Below, piece by piece: positions 28,227 through 38,276 of a stretch of 64,000 bases of DNA. Within the stretch, counting starts at the first letter, position 1, and every line of letters begins with the position of its first letter. The notes beneath the pieces are model-generated. The model had not been told where the DNA came from and searched no databases. It saw nothing but the letters and a program-made list of their open reading frames with translations. Source of the stretch: Bowmanella dokdonensis (lineage in GTDB: Bacteria > Pseudomonadota > Gammaproteobacteria > Enterobacterales > Alteromonadaceae); the NCBI RefSeq assembly GCF_017254865.1, contig NZ_JAFKCV010000019.1:1-64000 (forward strand), read 5' to 3'. A program made the translations under genes and the position numbers.

Positions 28227-28545
28227 TGGGTTTCCTTACGCTGACTCAGGTATGCAAATTAACAACAAAAATTTCATTTAGTAACATCTTGGAATCGAAT
28301 AGTATTCTATAAAAGTACCAAGCAATGCCCGGGCCACTATACCGTTGGAGTGGCGGGGAGTTTACAGAACAAATAATAAAACTTAAATCAACAGGTGAAC
28401 ATGACCTTGCCCAGCTTGAATAAAACCCACCCTTCTCTTAGAATTGCGCTGCCATGGCCAGGGAAGGAAGGTCGTGGGCAGGACTTAACAGCACTGTTTT
28501 TATTCCCGACTCATTTTTTTTCCCAATTTTTCTAAGAGTTCTATC
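28227..28545. other. Divergent intergenic region between ugd and wecA
   Basis: This 319-base gene-free stretch is AT-rich on the ugd side and must hold the promoters of both divergent genes. Candidate boxes can be picked out (for example a TTTACA with an A/T-rich region after about 17 bases toward wecA), but none is good enough to call. No hairpin terminator, RNA gene or repeat was recognised. Confidence 0.5.
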
Positions 28546-29616
28546 GTGTTAAGCACCTCATTAATCGTTCTGGTTGCATTCTGTACTTCGTTTCTTTGTG
28601 TTCTGACCTTTCGCCCGCTGGCCATTGGTTTTGGCCTGGTCGACAGACCTTGCTCGAGAAAGCAACATACCGGAGAGGTACCACTGGTTGGCGGGCTGGC
28701 CATTTATGCAGCCATCTGTTTCTCCAGCTTCTTATTTGTTCAGTTTGACACTAACTACAAGCTCTATCTGATTTCCACCGCTTTTATGGTGCTGATTGGA
28801 GCATTGGACGACTTCTATGATCTGGACGCCGGACTAAGGCTAGTCGGCCAGTTTCTAATAGCCTCGCTGATGGTATTTGGTGCCGAGCAGTATATCTCAG
28901 ACCTCGGCAACCTGTTTGGCACCGGTAATATTAATCTTGGATTATTCGGACCACTGTTTACCCTGCTGGCGGTGGTTGCTTCCATCAATGCCTTTAATAT
29001 GACCGACGGCGTCGACGGGCTGGTGGGTTCTTTAAGCCTCAATACCTTTATCGCCATTGGTGTGCTGGCAATGCTGGCAGGTGTTGGCCTGTCAACAGAC
29101 CTACCAGCCATGTTCTTTGGTGCCATTTTCGCATTTCTGTTCTTTAACCTAGGGCAGTTCAAGAATGGCCGCTATAAGGTATTTATGGGCGACGCGGGTA
29201 GCATGCTGATTGGACTGACCGTAATCTGGTTGCTGGCCTACTGCACTCAGGGGAAACAGGCTTTTATTCAGCCGGTGACAGTACTGTGGCTGGTTGCCAT
29301 TCCAGTGATGGATATGGTGTCTGTAATGGCAAGGCGTATTATGGCCGGCATATCCCCCCTGCGGGCCAGCCGCGATCATTTACACCATGTATTGTTATAT
29401 AATGGCTTATCTTCTACCAAGACCACGATCATCATCGCCTTTGCAGCAGTAAGCTTTAGCATTTCCGGAATCTTACTGCAGTTTTATCAGATTCCTGAAC
29501 ATCTCAGCCTGAGCCTGTTTGTCTTGTTGTTTGTTGGTTATAACTCGTTGATGATGACCCAAGATAAGCGGATGAACAATCATCCCAAAGCATTAAAACT
29601 TTTTAGTAGTAGTTAG
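28546..29616 (+). CDS. wecA: Undecaprenyl-phosphate GlcNAc-1-phosphate transferase WecA-like
   Basis: This 356-residue, about 11-helix protein belongs to the MraY/WecA family that loads the first sugar-1-phosphate onto undecaprenyl phosphate. It has the cytoplasmic motifs G-A-L-D-D-F-Y-D-L-D near residue 85, F-N-M-T-D-G-V-D-G near residue 149, M-G-D-A-G-S-M near 214 and R-A-S-R-D-H-L-H-H near 275, which are diagnostic of WecA rather than MraY. The start is a GTG with AAGAG upstream. It faces the minus-strand glycan gene train. Preference for UDP-GlcNAc is inferred. Confidence 0.92.
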   Translation: MLSTSLIVLVAFCTSFLCVLTFRPLAIGFGLVDRPCSRKQHTGEVPLVGGLAIYAAICFSSFLFVQFDTNYKLYLISTAFMVLIGALDDFYDLDAGLRLVGQFLIASLMVFGAEQYISDLGNLFGTGNINLGLFGPLFTLLAVVASINAFNMTDGVDGLVGSLSLNTFIAIGVLAMLAGVGLSTDLPAMFFGAIFAFLFFNLGQFKNGRYKVFMGDAGSMLIGLTVIWLLAYCTQGKQAFIQPVTVLWLVAIPVMDMVSVMARRIMAGISPLRASRDHLHHVLLYNGLSSTKTTIIIAFAAVSFSISGILLQFYQIPEHLSLSLFVLLFVGYNSLMMTQDKRMNNHPKALKLFSSS

Positions 29617-29655
29617 TGGACAAGACTCTCCTGCCTATAAACCCGGCTTTGAAAT

Positions 29656-30747
29656 CTAGTTAGCGATGTTAAGATTGATAAACAGTTCGGATAGCTCTAT
29701 TTGGACACGTCTGGAATCGTAGAGTTTTGAGGTTTCAAGCGCCTGATCTGCCATTCTTGCCCACTCTTCCTCTGTAAGGTTTAAGCTTAATTCAAGTGTC
29801 TCGCACAAGCTTTTAACCGATCCAGCCTCGAATTGAAATCCATTTATACTTGGTATCAGGTAGTCTGACATCCCTCCCAAGTTAGTACCTATCACCGGAA
29901 CACGGCAGGCCATCGCCTCTATTCCGACTAGCCCCAAGCTCTCATTGAGCTCTGACGGGAAAACCAGATAATCCAGAGACTGATAGAATGAAACCAGTTC
30001 ATTGTGCTTCATTGGACCCAAAAAGTTGATGGAATGTCCTAATAGCGAGCCAGCGAGCTTTTTGTACTCTTTGCTGAACTGACCTGTTCCGACTATCGAG
30101 AGACGAACTCCATTACTATTTTTTGTGAATTCTTTGAAAGCTTCGATCAGCGTATCCAATCCCTTACCTTTATCCAACCTGCCCACATATCCATAATGAG
30201 CGTTATGCTTCAGAAGCTCTCTAGGATCGCAGGGGCTGAAGTAACTGAGATCAACTCCCCCGGAGGGACTTACCACCAATCTTTCTTCGTCTATCAAATA
30301 TTCTTGTTGCATGAACTTCTTTAGATATTGGGAGGGAACCACTACTTTCCTCGCCTTTCGCAACAGATTGCTGGCCAACCATACCTTGAACTTGCTTGTC
30401 ACTCTTGATTGCCCCGCAGGGGCAATCACATCTCCCCCATGACAATGGGCGACTATGTCCAGGCTCCTGAAAAGTGAAACAATAACGGTTGATAAAGAAG
30501 AGTGGGCAATATAGTGGACATAAATCGTTCGGTTCGTATGAGTTAGCCTTATCAGAGATGACAAGTAGAAACAAGTATACTTTGCGAGTTTCCCTATACG
30601 ACTGGTTGACCGCCCATGGATAGCGCAGATTTCCACATCGAATCCAGAAAACTCTAAGTGGTTCACAATTCTTTCTACAAAGTTCCCGTAAGAGGAATCT
30701 CTCTCTGACGGGTACATATTTGAGAGAACAAGGATCTTCTTTTTCAC
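29656..30747 (-). CDS. Glycosyltransferase family 4
   Basis: The protein has the GT-B layout of GT4. The N-terminal half opens I-L-V-L-S-N-M-Y-P-S. The C-terminal half has the donor site Y-V-G-R-L-D-K-G-K-G near residue 190 and the E-x7-E motif in S-E-L-N-E-S-L-G-L-V-G-I-E-A-M-A. I start it at GTG 30747, which begins exactly at the fold (about 363 residues); a TTG at 30780 is an alternative. It is the last gene of the minus-strand glycan train and lies convergent to wecA. Donor and acceptor are unknown. Confidence 0.88.
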   Translation of the reverse strand: MKKKILVLSNMYPSERDSSYGNFVERIVNHLEFSGFDVEICAIHGRSTSRIGKLAKYTCFYLSSLIRLTHTNRTIYVHYIAHSSLSTVIVSLFRSLDIVAHCHGGDVIAPAGQSRVTSKFKVWLASNLLRKARKVVVPSQYLKKFMQQEYLIDEERLVVSPSGGVDLSYFSPCDPRELLKHNAHYGYVGRLDKGKGLDTLIEAFKEFTKNSNGVRLSIVGTGQFSKEYKKLAGSLLGHSINFLGPMKHNELVSFYQSLDYLVFPSELNESLGLVGIEAMACRVPVIGTNLGGMSDYLIPSINGFQFEAGSVKSLCETLELSLNLTEEEWARMADQALETSKLYDSRRVQIELSELFINLNIAN

Positions 30748-30787
30748 CTTCAGGCACGTTCCTCTAGTGACGCCGTCCAATAAGCTC

Positions 30788-31246
30788 TCATTGGTGTAAT
30801 ACCTGATTGATGATAGCTGAGATCTCTTCGCCCTTGAAAAACTCGACTTTCCTGTATTTCTGTGATTGAAATGTCCTTGCTAACTCTATGCAATCACCCA
30901 AGTCAGACATATTAAAACACGAGATAGCATATCTCTCTTTATGGACATACTCAGCCAGATCCGATTGGTGCTTGTCTATACGATAGAGGTTGGGCACTAC
31001 GACAAGTTTTTTATTCTTTTCCAGTAAGGAATAAACAGAACCTGCACCAGCATGGGTCACGACAACATCTGCAACTTCAATATACTTATCAATGTCATTC
31101 GCATAATCAAAGCAGATCATCTCTGGATAGAATATTGCTGGATTCGCAGTCTGACAGACTAACTTCCAATTAGGTTTTTTTTCTTGGTACAAGGCCTCAA
31201 ACAACTCGTCAAAACGTGTTGTCCCGACAGTTACAAAGACATTCAA
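30788..31246 (-). CDS. PssE/Alg13-like glycosyltransferase catalytic subunit
   Basis: This 152-residue protein matches the C-terminal, donor-binding half of GT28-type enzymes: V-T-V-G-T-T-R-F-D-E-L at the start and the nucleotide-sugar site V-V-T-H-A-G-A-G-S near residue 67. Proteins of this size (PssE, EpsF, Alg13) act with a separate membrane partner. I place the start at TTG 31246, which overlaps the upstream stop (TTGA) and follows GGAAGA; TTG 31261 would add five residues. The preceding PssD-like gene is its expected partner. Confidence 0.85.
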   Translation of the reverse strand: MNVFVTVGTTRFDELFEALYQEKKPNWKLVCQTANPAIFYPEMICFDYANDIDKYIEVADVVVTHAGAGSVYSLLEKNKKLVVVPNLYRIDKHQSDLAEYVHKERYAISCFNMSDLGDCIELARTFQSQKYRKVEFFKGEEISAIINQVLHQ

Positions 31247-31743
31247 AGTCTTCCACTCCAAACAGCTTTGGGATAACGCCTGAGCTGCTCCTTGTTTTGT
31301 ACGTAAAACTTAGTAGAAAGACGATACATCACTTTCCCGCTAAATGAGCAAGTATTGAATCGACTCCAGGTTTCAACATGAATAACTTGTCTCCCCATCA
31401 ATCTGAACATTAAAGCAGGGACAATGGCGATACCGGGCCCTGTTGATATAAGAATACGACAGTCCAATCTCCCCATTAACGCAACCACCGAAAACAAGGC
31501 AGAACCAACAGACGATATAGCTTTAAGAACAGAAAAGCTTCCATACTTGCTTCTAACCTGTTGGAGCAAAACCCTTTCGGCACCCTGCGGGGAAAAACAC
31601 TTGTCAGTATCGTTTAATGTAACAAACTTGCAGGAGCTCAACTCTGAATGGTGTTGGAGACAGGCGAATAACCTCGCCATTTGCGCACTATGTCCGCCCT
31701 CGCCGTACACGAAAACAACTGTTTTGGGTTTATCCATATTCAT
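31243..31743 (-). CDS. PssD/Alg14-like glycosyltransferase membrane subunit
   Basis: The 166-residue protein resembles the Alg14/PssD/EpsE family, the acceptor-binding and membrane-anchoring half of a split GT28-type enzyme. It has V-F-V-Y-G-E-G-G-H-S-A-Q-M near the start (family pattern G-x-G-G-H), L-I-S-T-G-P-G-I-A-I-V-P near residue 100 and H-V-E-T-W-S-R near 122. It overlaps the Wzy-like gene upstream and is stop/start coupled to the PssE-like gene. Together they probably add one sugar, often glucuronic acid in this family, to the lipid-linked intermediate. Confidence 0.85.
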   Translation of the reverse strand: MNMDKPKTVVFVYGEGGHSAQMARLFACLQHHSELSSCKFVTLNDTDKCFSPQGAERVLLQQVRSKYGSFSVLKAISSVGSALFSVVALMGRLDCRILISTGPGIAIVPALMFRLMGRQVIHVETWSRFNTCSFSGKVMYRLSTKFYVQNKEQLRRYPKAVWSGRL

Positions 31744-32974
31744 TAGACACTATGTTCCCACTATTTAAGCTCTGGCAACGAGAAAACTCATTCCTGGCGA
31801 CACATAAGGCTAAAGCCACAAAGGCTCCCCACGCGGGGGTGACGATACCATTGAACATGACATGACCTGCGACTGAAGAAACTAAAAGCAGGGTAATGGA
31901 ACTAATAAGTGCAGACAGAGCGACTGGTGAGTTCCTTAATTTCCAGAGTTTCAGAAACACAATCGTGTGCAAGAAAAAGATGAAAAGCGTAAGAGGTAAA
32001 CCAAAGTAAACCAGCATGTCGAAGAAATCTAACTCTATTCTGGTTTCTGACAACCTTTCCAGATCATTATTGTGCATACCTAGTAAGATAAACTGTAAGC
32101 TTCCAGATAAAAAGGTTGGCATTATGACCATGAATTTACCCTCACGGCCAGACAGCAAAGCTCTCTCTAGCCCACCTACTTCATAAAAATATACAAGCCT
32201 CTCGACTATTGAACTATCTAATACTTTGTCAAAGACGGTGACTCCCAGCATAATAAATACTGACACCAATAATAGAACTACTGCCAACGTCTTGGCATTA
32301 AAGTTAAACAGCAGAACCAGAACGGCACATAAGAAAACGCCCAATATCCCACTTTTTGTTCCCATAATTAGAGACAAAAATAGCATTAGTGATAACGTCA
32401 ATAGATACAAGGTGACTGACCGTCTGTATGCTGAGACCAGAAAGTAAGCAGAACAAATTATAATGATACTTGAGGTGGCGTTGCCTCCATACAAGAAACC
32501 TTTAGCCCCGTAATTTCCGTATGAAAAGTATCCTATACCAACATATGAGGAAACTACATTAAGTACCAATGTTAGTAGGTAGGCATATAGTACCAATCTC
32601 ACATGAAACTCATTCACACTGTTAAAACGCGATAGCGCAAAGAGTACGAAGAAGAAATATAGGGCCTTAAAAGCCTCTTGCAGTGAGAAAAAGAAGGCTA
32701 CACTGTCTAGCAATACAAACCTCAATAAAGCCCACACCAGAGCCACTAACAGTACTATGCCTATCATCAAGGCAGATTTTCTGGAATACTGCAGCGCATA
32801 GAAAATAAGTAATAACAGAACTCCTTGTTTGAAAACTACAGAAAATACACTAGGCATTCCCATTTTAAGCACAAGAAGGCCGTTGATAGAGTCTACTAAC
32901 AAGAACACACTGACGGCTATCAGCAAGAACAGTTCGAAGAACCTTTGCTTATTGTTTCTATCTAAGTTTTCCAT
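31730..32974 (-). CDS. Wzy-like O-antigen/polysaccharide polymerase
   Basis: This hydrophobic protein of about 414 residues has some 11-12 predicted membrane segments and one larger periplasmic loop near residues 250-320 (E-V-G-G-L-E-R-A-L-L-S-G-R-E-G). That topology fits Wzy polymerases, which join repeat units on undecaprenyl diphosphate at the periplasmic face. Primary sequence is poorly conserved in this family, so the call rests on topology and on the adjacent Wzx, Wzz and transferase genes. The start may be ATG 32974 or TTG 32989, the latter giving a TTGA overlap. An O-antigen ligase is a less likely alternative. Confidence 0.75.
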   Translation of the reverse strand: MENLDRNNKQRFFELFLLIAVSVFLLVDSINGLLVLKMGMPSVFSVVFKQGVLLLLIFYALQYSRKSALMIGIVLLVALVWALLRFVLLDSVAFFFSLQEAFKALYFFFVLFALSRFNSVNEFHVRLVLYAYLLTLVLNVVSSYVGIGYFSYGNYGAKGFLYGGNATSSIIIICSAYFLVSAYRRSVTLYLLTLSLMLFLSLIMGTKSGILGVFLCAVLVLLFNFNAKTLAVVLLLVSVFIMLGVTVFDKVLDSSIVERLVYFYEVGGLERALLSGREGKFMVIMPTFLSGSLQFILLGMHNNDLERLSETRIELDFFDMLVYFGLPLTLFIFFLHTIVFLKLWKLRNSPVALSALISSITLLLVSSVAGHVMFNGIVTPAWGAFVALALCVARNEFSRCQSLNSGNIVSNEYG

Positions 32975-32985
32975 TACTGCATCAA

Positions 32986-33432
32986 TCAATGCATCTTTTG
33001 TCCATGACGTCCAATTTTCAGGTCGCTGGAAACTATTTCAGCAGGATTGCCAGCTACTATTACATTGCTCTGCAAAACGTCTTTTGTTACTACTGCACCC
33101 GCGGCTACCACTACATTGCTTACGATGGTAACACCTGGTAGCACAATACATCTGGCGCCTAAGAAAACATTGTCACCAATAGTGGTCCGGCAATGTTTCT
33201 TGTTAATATAGTCATGAGTTAATACCATAGCCTCAGCTGCAATATAACTATGACTGCCGATTGAAAGACCTTTTGGATTAGTCTTATCCAGAAAAGCCTT
33301 AAGACTAACGATGGTATCCACTCCAATCGTAATCTTAAAAATTTTTCTGAGAATAAAGAGGTTTATCTCAACTAGAGTATTTCTAACTTTATTTCTCAAA
33401 GAAACCATCTTTGGTTGACTAGCTTTGCTCAT
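32986..33432 (-). CDS. Left-handed beta-helix acyltransferase
   Basis: The 148-residue protein has hexapeptide-repeat sequence ([23 protein letters not shown]), ending in the A-G-N-P-A-E motif of serine-acetyltransferase/maltose-acetyltransferase-like enzymes. A histidine in V-L-T-H-D-Y is the likely catalytic base. Such proteins acetylate sugars. I start at ATG 33432, which has GAGAG upstream; 33444 is an alternative. It overlaps the wzz 3' end. It probably O- or N-acetylates a sugar of the repeat unit. Confidence 0.82.
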   Translation of the reverse strand: MSKASQPKMVSLRNKVRNTLVEINLFILRKIFKITIGVDTIVSLKAFLDKTNPKGLSIGSHSYIAAEAMVLTHDYINKKHCRTTIGDNVFLGARCIVLPGVTIVSNVVVAAGAVVTKDVLQSNVIVAGNPAEIVSSDLKIGRHGQKMH

Positions 33433-34357
33433 ATTTACTCTCATCTTTAAGAAGAAACATGATCAAAAACACAACTACAACCAAAAAGCCCATAATAAAT
33501 GTAGCTACCACCACCATCAAAGCCCTTTTAGGAGAATCCTTCATCTCTGGCACTATTGCTTTATCTATTACGTCAAATACAAAATCTTCTCTCACCTCTG
33601 CCAGCATTAAATTTTTGTATTGTTCTTGGATTAGATCATAAAACACTTGTTTAACTTCTACGTTTTCTGTCTTCTCAACTTGAGCTTTCAGATAAGCTAT
33701 ATTCTTCCGAGTCTTATCAACCTCCCTTCGACGCATCTTGTCATTCAGATCATCAACCAACTTGCTTGCCCAATGTTGAGCAAGGTGAGGGTCTTTAAAA
33801 ACGACTGAAAGAGTCACAATTCCAGTGGTTGTATCTTGTTCGACATCCAGTACACCCAAAAACGTTTCATAAAGCTCCATCTTTGAGGGTACCTGCCGGC
33901 GTGGAAAGCCAACCTTTCTCACCCACTTTTGACTCTCTATGTCATATACGTCAGGGTCGATCTCGAGTGTTTTTGCTTCTGGCTCCCATTCTTTTGATGC
34001 GAGTAAGGGAACCGCCAATTCATGCCTGTCGATGAAATCGAATAGGAATTGCCTGGACTCCAGTATAGCTAATGCAACATCTATCTTACTCTGTCCTCCC
34101 GCCGCCCCAAAGGACAAACCCGCCAAGGAGGCCACCCCTCCCAACTGCCCAGTCAATCCTTGCAGGCCAGACTCACTCATCCCATCTGCCGGCGTCAATA
34201 ATGCGGTGCTCTTGTAAAGGTTAGGCAGGGTTAATGACCAGAAAGCGGTGCATATACCAAAAGCTAATGGAAGAAGTATCACGTAGAGCTTTTTTGTCCA
34301 CAAGTAATGCAGCAGAGCTGTTATACTGGTCTCACTCTCTTGGGTGCGGTTAGTCAA
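33419..34357 (-). CDS. wzz: Wzz-type polysaccharide chain-length regulator
   Basis: Wzz proteins set the modal length of Wzy-made polymers. The 312-residue protein has the family topology: a first membrane helix near residues 30-50, a large periplasmic coiled-coil domain and a second helix near 284-306. [11 protein letters not shown] near residue 70 and a P-x-x-P-K-R-A-L motif before the last helix (D-S-P-K-R-A-L-M) are typical. There is no fused tyrosine kinase. The start is a TTG with AAGGAAA upstream. Confidence 0.9.
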   Translation of the reverse strand: MTNRTQESETSITALLHYLWTKKLYVILLPLAFGICTAFWSLTLPNLYKSTALLTPADGMSESGLQGLTGQLGGVASLAGLSFGAAGGQSKIDVALAILESRQFLFDFIDRHELAVPLLASKEWEPEAKTLEIDPDVYDIESQKWVRKVGFPRRQVPSKMELYETFLGVLDVEQDTTTGIVTLSVVFKDPHLAQHWASKLVDDLNDKMRRREVDKTRKNIAYLKAQVEKTENVEVKQVFYDLIQEQYKNLMLAEVREDFVFDVIDKAIVPEMKDSPKRALMVVVATFIMGFLVVVVFLIMFLLKDESKYEQS

Positions 34358-34420
34358 TGTATTTCCTTATTTGTTCTCATAAGAAATTATTATTAGTCAA
34401 ACTCTTTGGTCAAATCGGCC

Positions 34421-35236
34421 TTATCTGGGATTAATACGCTCTAATAACCTTAACGCTATCCAACCAGCTCTCATTTTTGTATATTTCAGTAACAATACAG
34501 GGTCAAAACTAAGTATGCGCTGTTTTTGTCTGGCTACCTCTTCAATATTTAGACCATAATGCTGCTTTACTTTGCTCCAGACTTGTTGTCTTGTCTCCGT
34601 ATTCTGGATCCTGTCGATCTCCCTCCCATTCTTCTTTGTACTATCCAGAGGGTTTAAACATGTCACCTGATCAACAATGGCAATTGTATTACGAAAACCA
34701 TCCAGTTCTTCCACCATACTGCTAAACCACCAATCCGCGCCCCAACCGACTATTTCTTCGTCATATACATTCATAAACTTCTTCAGATAAGTCGTTTTAA
34801 AAGCCGGGCAGGTCACCTCAACAAAGTTGGTATACCTAAGTTTGCTTAACGAATGCATTTTGGTCACCTTATGGGAAACTTTTCCGCATAAATCAAACGC
34901 AGGCTGAGCCAAGGATAGTTGTTGTTCATCAATGATATCAAAGAATTTATTCAGCTCTCCTGCGGAGATAACCAAATCATCATCTGCTATCATAATATAC
35001 TTGTATTGATGTACCACATCTTTTAGCTGACCATAAAGATGGTAAAAATTTGGAAACTTTGCGCCCTTTTTACGTATATAAAATTCGCAATCCGAACTGA
35101 ACTTGTCTGATTTATCATCTCCATAATATGCCAACCAAAGATCGAAATTTCTATCCCCTAACCAACAGGAAATATTAGAACTATCCCCAATGGAGGAAAA
35201 AATCAGGTAATCACTTCTCTTTTTAGGATAACTCAT
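34421..35236 (-). CDS. DUF707-like putative glycosyltransferase
   Basis: The protein of about 271 residues contains M-I-A-D-D-D-L near residue 78, a D-x-D motif of the GT-A type, followed by L-A-Q-P-A-F-D, R-Y-T-N-F-V-E-V-T-C-P-A-F and G-W-G-A-D-W-W. This series is like DUF707 proteins, which are regarded as GT-A glycosyltransferases. The start at 35236 has AGAG upstream and overlaps the preceding gene; 35251 is an alternative. Sugar specificity is unknown. Confidence 0.7.
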   Translation of the reverse strand: MSYPKKRSDYLIFSSIGDSSNISCWLGDRNFDLWLAYYGDDKSDKFSSDCEFYIRKKGAKFPNFYHLYGQLKDVVHQYKYIMIADDDLVISAGELNKFFDIIDEQQLSLAQPAFDLCGKVSHKVTKMHSLSKLRYTNFVEVTCPAFKTTYLKKFMNVYDEEIVGWGADWWFSSMVEELDGFRNTIAIVDQVTCLNPLDSTKKNGREIDRIQNTETRQQVWSKVKQHYGLNIEEVARQKQRILSFDPVLLLKYTKMRAGWIALRLLERINPR

Positions 35237-36083
35237 CTGAACTCTCATCAAATCGTGTTGGCTTTGTATTGGATAAATCCAGATACTGGGTCAACTCTTC
35301 ACGACTCCCGTGTTGAAAATAAAAATACTTGTCAGAAAATTCTATTGGTCTTTCACGCCCATATCCCATACGTAAAGTTCCGAAGGCTCTGAATAGCTTT
35401 AACACAGCTGTCTGTAGCCTATGGGTTAACTTGCCGACTATATGATTAAGTTTAGGTTGCCAAAAGAGAAACTCAGGCATTAAAGACAACAACCTTGAGC
35501 TCGCAATAGCAAACTTCCTCTCAGGTGAGATCCTGTTGTCTGCCGCCCGGATGCTGTACAACCTACAAAGAAAAGTTTCTATCCAGTTTTTTTTCACTAT
35601 GAACATCGATTGTTGTAGTGGTTGTACTAAACCCTTTTGCCTTCCAAACAGACATCTAGACGTCATATGCTGGATTTCGCTTTCAATGAGCCCTTTGCCT
35701 TTCATCAGAACATCTTGTTCAACATAAACAAAGTACTCGCAGTCACTGTTCATGGCATAACTCAATCCGACAAGCACTGAACGCATCCAGCCACAGTACT
35801 TCCCCTTATGTCTCGTTGAGTGACCAGCATTCTCATTGAGTTGGATGAACTCAATCCTAGTGTCATACTCATTAAGATTGGGCTTCACAGGAGAACAACT
35901 ATCAACAATCACTATTTTCTCAGGCGAAGAGTTCTCACAGATACTCTTGTACCACAGTTGATGAAAGTCAGCTGAGCGAATTTCGTCATCACCGTGAAGC
36001 ACCCTTCCTGTGTTTGAAATAGGCGTTCCGGGTTTGTCGCACCACCACCCAGAACCAATTATGTATTTGACTTTTCCTGACAT
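35223..36083 (-). CDS. Putative glycosyltransferase of the glycan locus, unassigned family
   Basis: I do not recognise a named family with certainty. The 286-residue protein opens with K-V-K-Y-I-I-G-S-G-W-W-C-D. It has a GT-A-like region with I-V-I-V-D-S-C-S-P near residue 57, L-N-E-N-A-G-H-S and Y-F-V-Y-V-E-Q-D-V-L near residue 118, where E-Q-D may replace the D-x-D metal motif. The start at ATG 36083 has GGAAG upstream; an open frame to 36140 would overlap the WecF-like gene. Position between transferases supports a sugar-transfer role. Confidence 0.65.
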   Translation of the reverse strand: MSGKVKYIIGSGWWCDKPGTPISNTGRVLHGDDEIRSADFHQLWYKSICENSSPEKIVIVDSCSPVKPNLNEYDTRIEFIQLNENAGHSTRHKGKYCGWMRSVLVGLSYAMNSDCEYFVYVEQDVLMKGKGLIESEIQHMTSRCLFGRQKGLVQPLQQSMFIVKKNWIETFLCRLYSIRAADNRISPERKFAIASSRLLSLMPEFLFWQPKLNHIVGKLTHRLQTAVLKLFRAFGTLRMGYGRERPIEFSDKYFYFQHGSREELTQYLDLSNTKPTRFDESSDELS

Positions 36084-36097
36084 TAACTTCCAAAGAG

Positions 36098-37171
36098 TTA
36101 AGGGTATTGTTGAAACAACGCCAACATTCGTTGGCGCCATTTTCCAATCAACGCTTGTTCACTATAAGTTTCTTCCATTAATTGCTGGTTAATTCTCAGC
36201 TTTTCTTTATCAAAGCTTAGGAACTGTTCGAAAGTAAGGGTTGAGAGCTCATCGCTGTCATACAAGTGAAACCCCAGTGAACTCATGGATGTAAAAGTGC
36301 TGGTAGCTCCCCTTACATACATTTTTTTCCCATGTTTAAGCATTGTGTAAACTACATACAGCCCCTGCTGTCTAATGTGACCAAAGACGGCACAATCAAC
36401 TTTAGCAAGTAATTCATCATACTCATGCTTGCCTAGCATTGAGGTGATGGGCCGAAATTTGTCAGCAAAAAGTTCATGTCCTCGTTTGATGACCTCAGCC
36501 ACATACTCTTCACTACCGGCATAATTCAAAGGCACAATCAACTCAATATCTTGGTTGGCATGCTTACTAAGAGACTGAAAAATCCAATCATGCTCATTAC
36601 TTGGGGCGGCAGAGTTGCCAACTAATATACGCAAAGTTTGATCTTTTTTTTGTTTCGACTGGACGTCCACACCAATCAGTGGATAGGGAAGCGGCTCCGA
36701 AGGCCTAGCTCCGATATAGTCTCCAATTAACTTGCCGTCGCCGGCATTGAGAGGAAAGATGTCCAGCATTCTTTTACAGGCAACTCTGTGACATAGATTC
36801 ATCAACTTACGTTTGAACGTAGGTCCTTTCTCCGCATGTTGATATAATTCAGCTCCCCAGCAAACCCAACTGGAACGGGCAGTCACAGAAGAAAATGTCA
36901 GATAGGGCCAAATCTGACGTTCAAACATCCCATGAAACACAAACCGCACACTTTGCCTCTGTGTCTCCATCCATGTCAGCAGAGCACGACCATTCTCATA
37001 GTACTCAAATCCCTCATAAGATTGCTTACATCCAGGGAGCGCCCAGGCCCAGAAAACCTGATCGATTCCTGATTCAAACATGGCATCCAACAGAAATTTT
37101 CGCATATGTACGTAGTGATGGGGCGTCTGGCCAAAAATATGAACAATTCTTGGTAGAGATTGCTGGCTCAA
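36098..37171 (-). CDS. WecF-like 4-acetamido-fucosyl transferase
   Basis: The 357-residue protein resembles GT56 WecF, which transfers 4-acetamido-4,6-dideoxy-galactose from its dTDP form to lipid II of enterobacterial common antigen. Matching segments are [13 protein letters not shown] near residue 182, [12 protein letters not shown] near 213 and the late F-G-H-I-R-Q-Q-G-L near 270. The neighbouring rmlA, rmlB and DegT aminotransferase could supply a dTDP-4-amino-4,6-dideoxyhexose donor. It overlaps rmlA by four bases. Exact donor is inferred. Confidence 0.8.
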   Translation of the reverse strand: MSQQSLPRIVHIFGQTPHHYVHMRKFLLDAMFESGIDQVFWAWALPGCKQSYEGFEYYENGRALLTWMETQRQSVRFVFHGMFERQIWPYLTFSSVTARSSWVCWGAELYQHAEKGPTFKRKLMNLCHRVACKRMLDIFPLNAGDGKLIGDYIGARPSEPLPYPLIGVDVQSKQKKDQTLRILVGNSAAPSNEHDWIFQSLSKHANQDIELIVPLNYAGSEEYVAEVIKRGHELFADKFRPITSMLGKHEYDELLAKVDCAVFGHIRQQGLYVVYTMLKHGKKMYVRGATSTFTSMSSLGFHLYDSDELSTLTFEQFLSFDKEKLRINQQLMEETYSEQALIGKWRQRMLALFQQYP

Positions 37172-38055
37172 ACCTTCACCAAACTTCGTAAATAATCGCC
37201 ATAGCCAGTTTTGTCCAGCAGTTCAGCCTGTTCCAACATGCGCTCCGATGAGAGCCACCCATTCAGATAAGCGATTTCTTCCAGGCAGGCTATTTTGAAT
37301 CCTTGCCGATGCTCCACGGTTTGGACGAACTGAGAAGCTTCCATCAGGCTGTCGTGGGTGCCGGTATCCAGCCAAGCAAAGCCGCGCCCGAGTATTTCCA
37401 CTTTCAGTTGCTTTTTCTGCAGGTAAATCCCGTTGATACAACTGATTTCCAACTCGCCCCGGGCAGAGGGCTGGATGGATTTGGCGATATCCACCACCTG
37501 ACTATCATAGAAATACAGGCCAGTGACGGCGTAATTGGATTTAGGCTTGACCGGCTTTTCAGCAATGCTAATGGCATTGTAATGCTCATCCACTTCCACT
37601 ACACCAAAACGTTCTGGATCCTTAACCTGATAGCCAAACACTGTGGCCCCTTCGTCCTGAGCGGCAGCCGTTCTGAGTTTGGGCGAAAAGCCAGCACCGT
37701 AAAATATATTATCGCCCAGCACCAAGCAGACATTGCTGTGGGCAATAAACTGCTCGGCTATTAAAAAGGCTTCTGCGATGCCGTTTGGTTTCTCCTGCAC
37801 CAGATAAGTTAGCTCGATACCAAAACGGCTTCCATCACCGAGCAGCTTCTGGAAAGCAGCCTGATCCTCAGGCGTCGTGATAATAGCGATTTCGCTAATA
37901 CCGGCAAGCATCAGCACAGAAAGCGGATAATAAACCATCGGCTTGTCATAGACGGGCATCAGTTGTTTAGAGACGCCCATCGTGAGGGGATAGAGACGTG
38001 TGCCACTACCCCCTGCTAGCAGAATTCCTTTTGTGACTTTGTTATCCGAATCCAC
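37168..38055 (-). CDS. rmlA: Glucose-1-phosphate thymidylyltransferase RmlA
   Basis: RmlA makes dTDP-glucose. The 295-residue protein has the signature [11 protein letters not shown] near residues 15-25, [16 protein letters not shown] near residue 115 and [12 protein letters not shown] near 230. It lies 222 bases after rmlB and overlaps the WecF-like gene. rmlC and rmlD are absent from the window, so the pathway here probably does not lead to rhamnose. Confidence 0.95.
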   Translation of the reverse strand: MDSDNKVTKGILLAGGSGTRLYPLTMGVSKQLMPVYDKPMVYYPLSVLMLAGISEIAIITTPEDQAAFQKLLGDGSRFGIELTYLVQEKPNGIAEAFLIAEQFIAHSNVCLVLGDNIFYGAGFSPKLRTAAAQDEGATVFGYQVKDPERFGVVEVDEHYNAISIAEKPVKPKSNYAVTGLYFYDSQVVDIAKSIQPSARGELEISCINGIYLQKKQLKVEILGRGFAWLDTGTHDSLMEASQFVQTVEHRQGFKIACLEEIAYLNGWLSSERMLEQAELLDKTGYGDYLRSLVKV

Positions 38056-38276
38056 CCAACTCTCCGCAATTAATGCATATTAGATATATATGAGGCATTA
38101 GTATTGGGGCGGAATGGTACAGAATCAGCGGGCTTATTGCCATTTCTGCTTACTAATAAAAACGCCATAAACGGAGAGAACTTGCTTATCGAACAGTGAA
38201 TTGGTCTATGGAGTCTCTATCCATGATTTCTCTCAAGAGAGAGCTTCCTGTGAGGGTGGAGGAACAGAAACCGGAA

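Noticed and set aside
38056-38276. Remnant of rmlC or rmlD between rmlB and rmlA
   Set aside because: No frame in this 221-base gap shows similarity to either enzyme; it looks like plain intergenic DNA.
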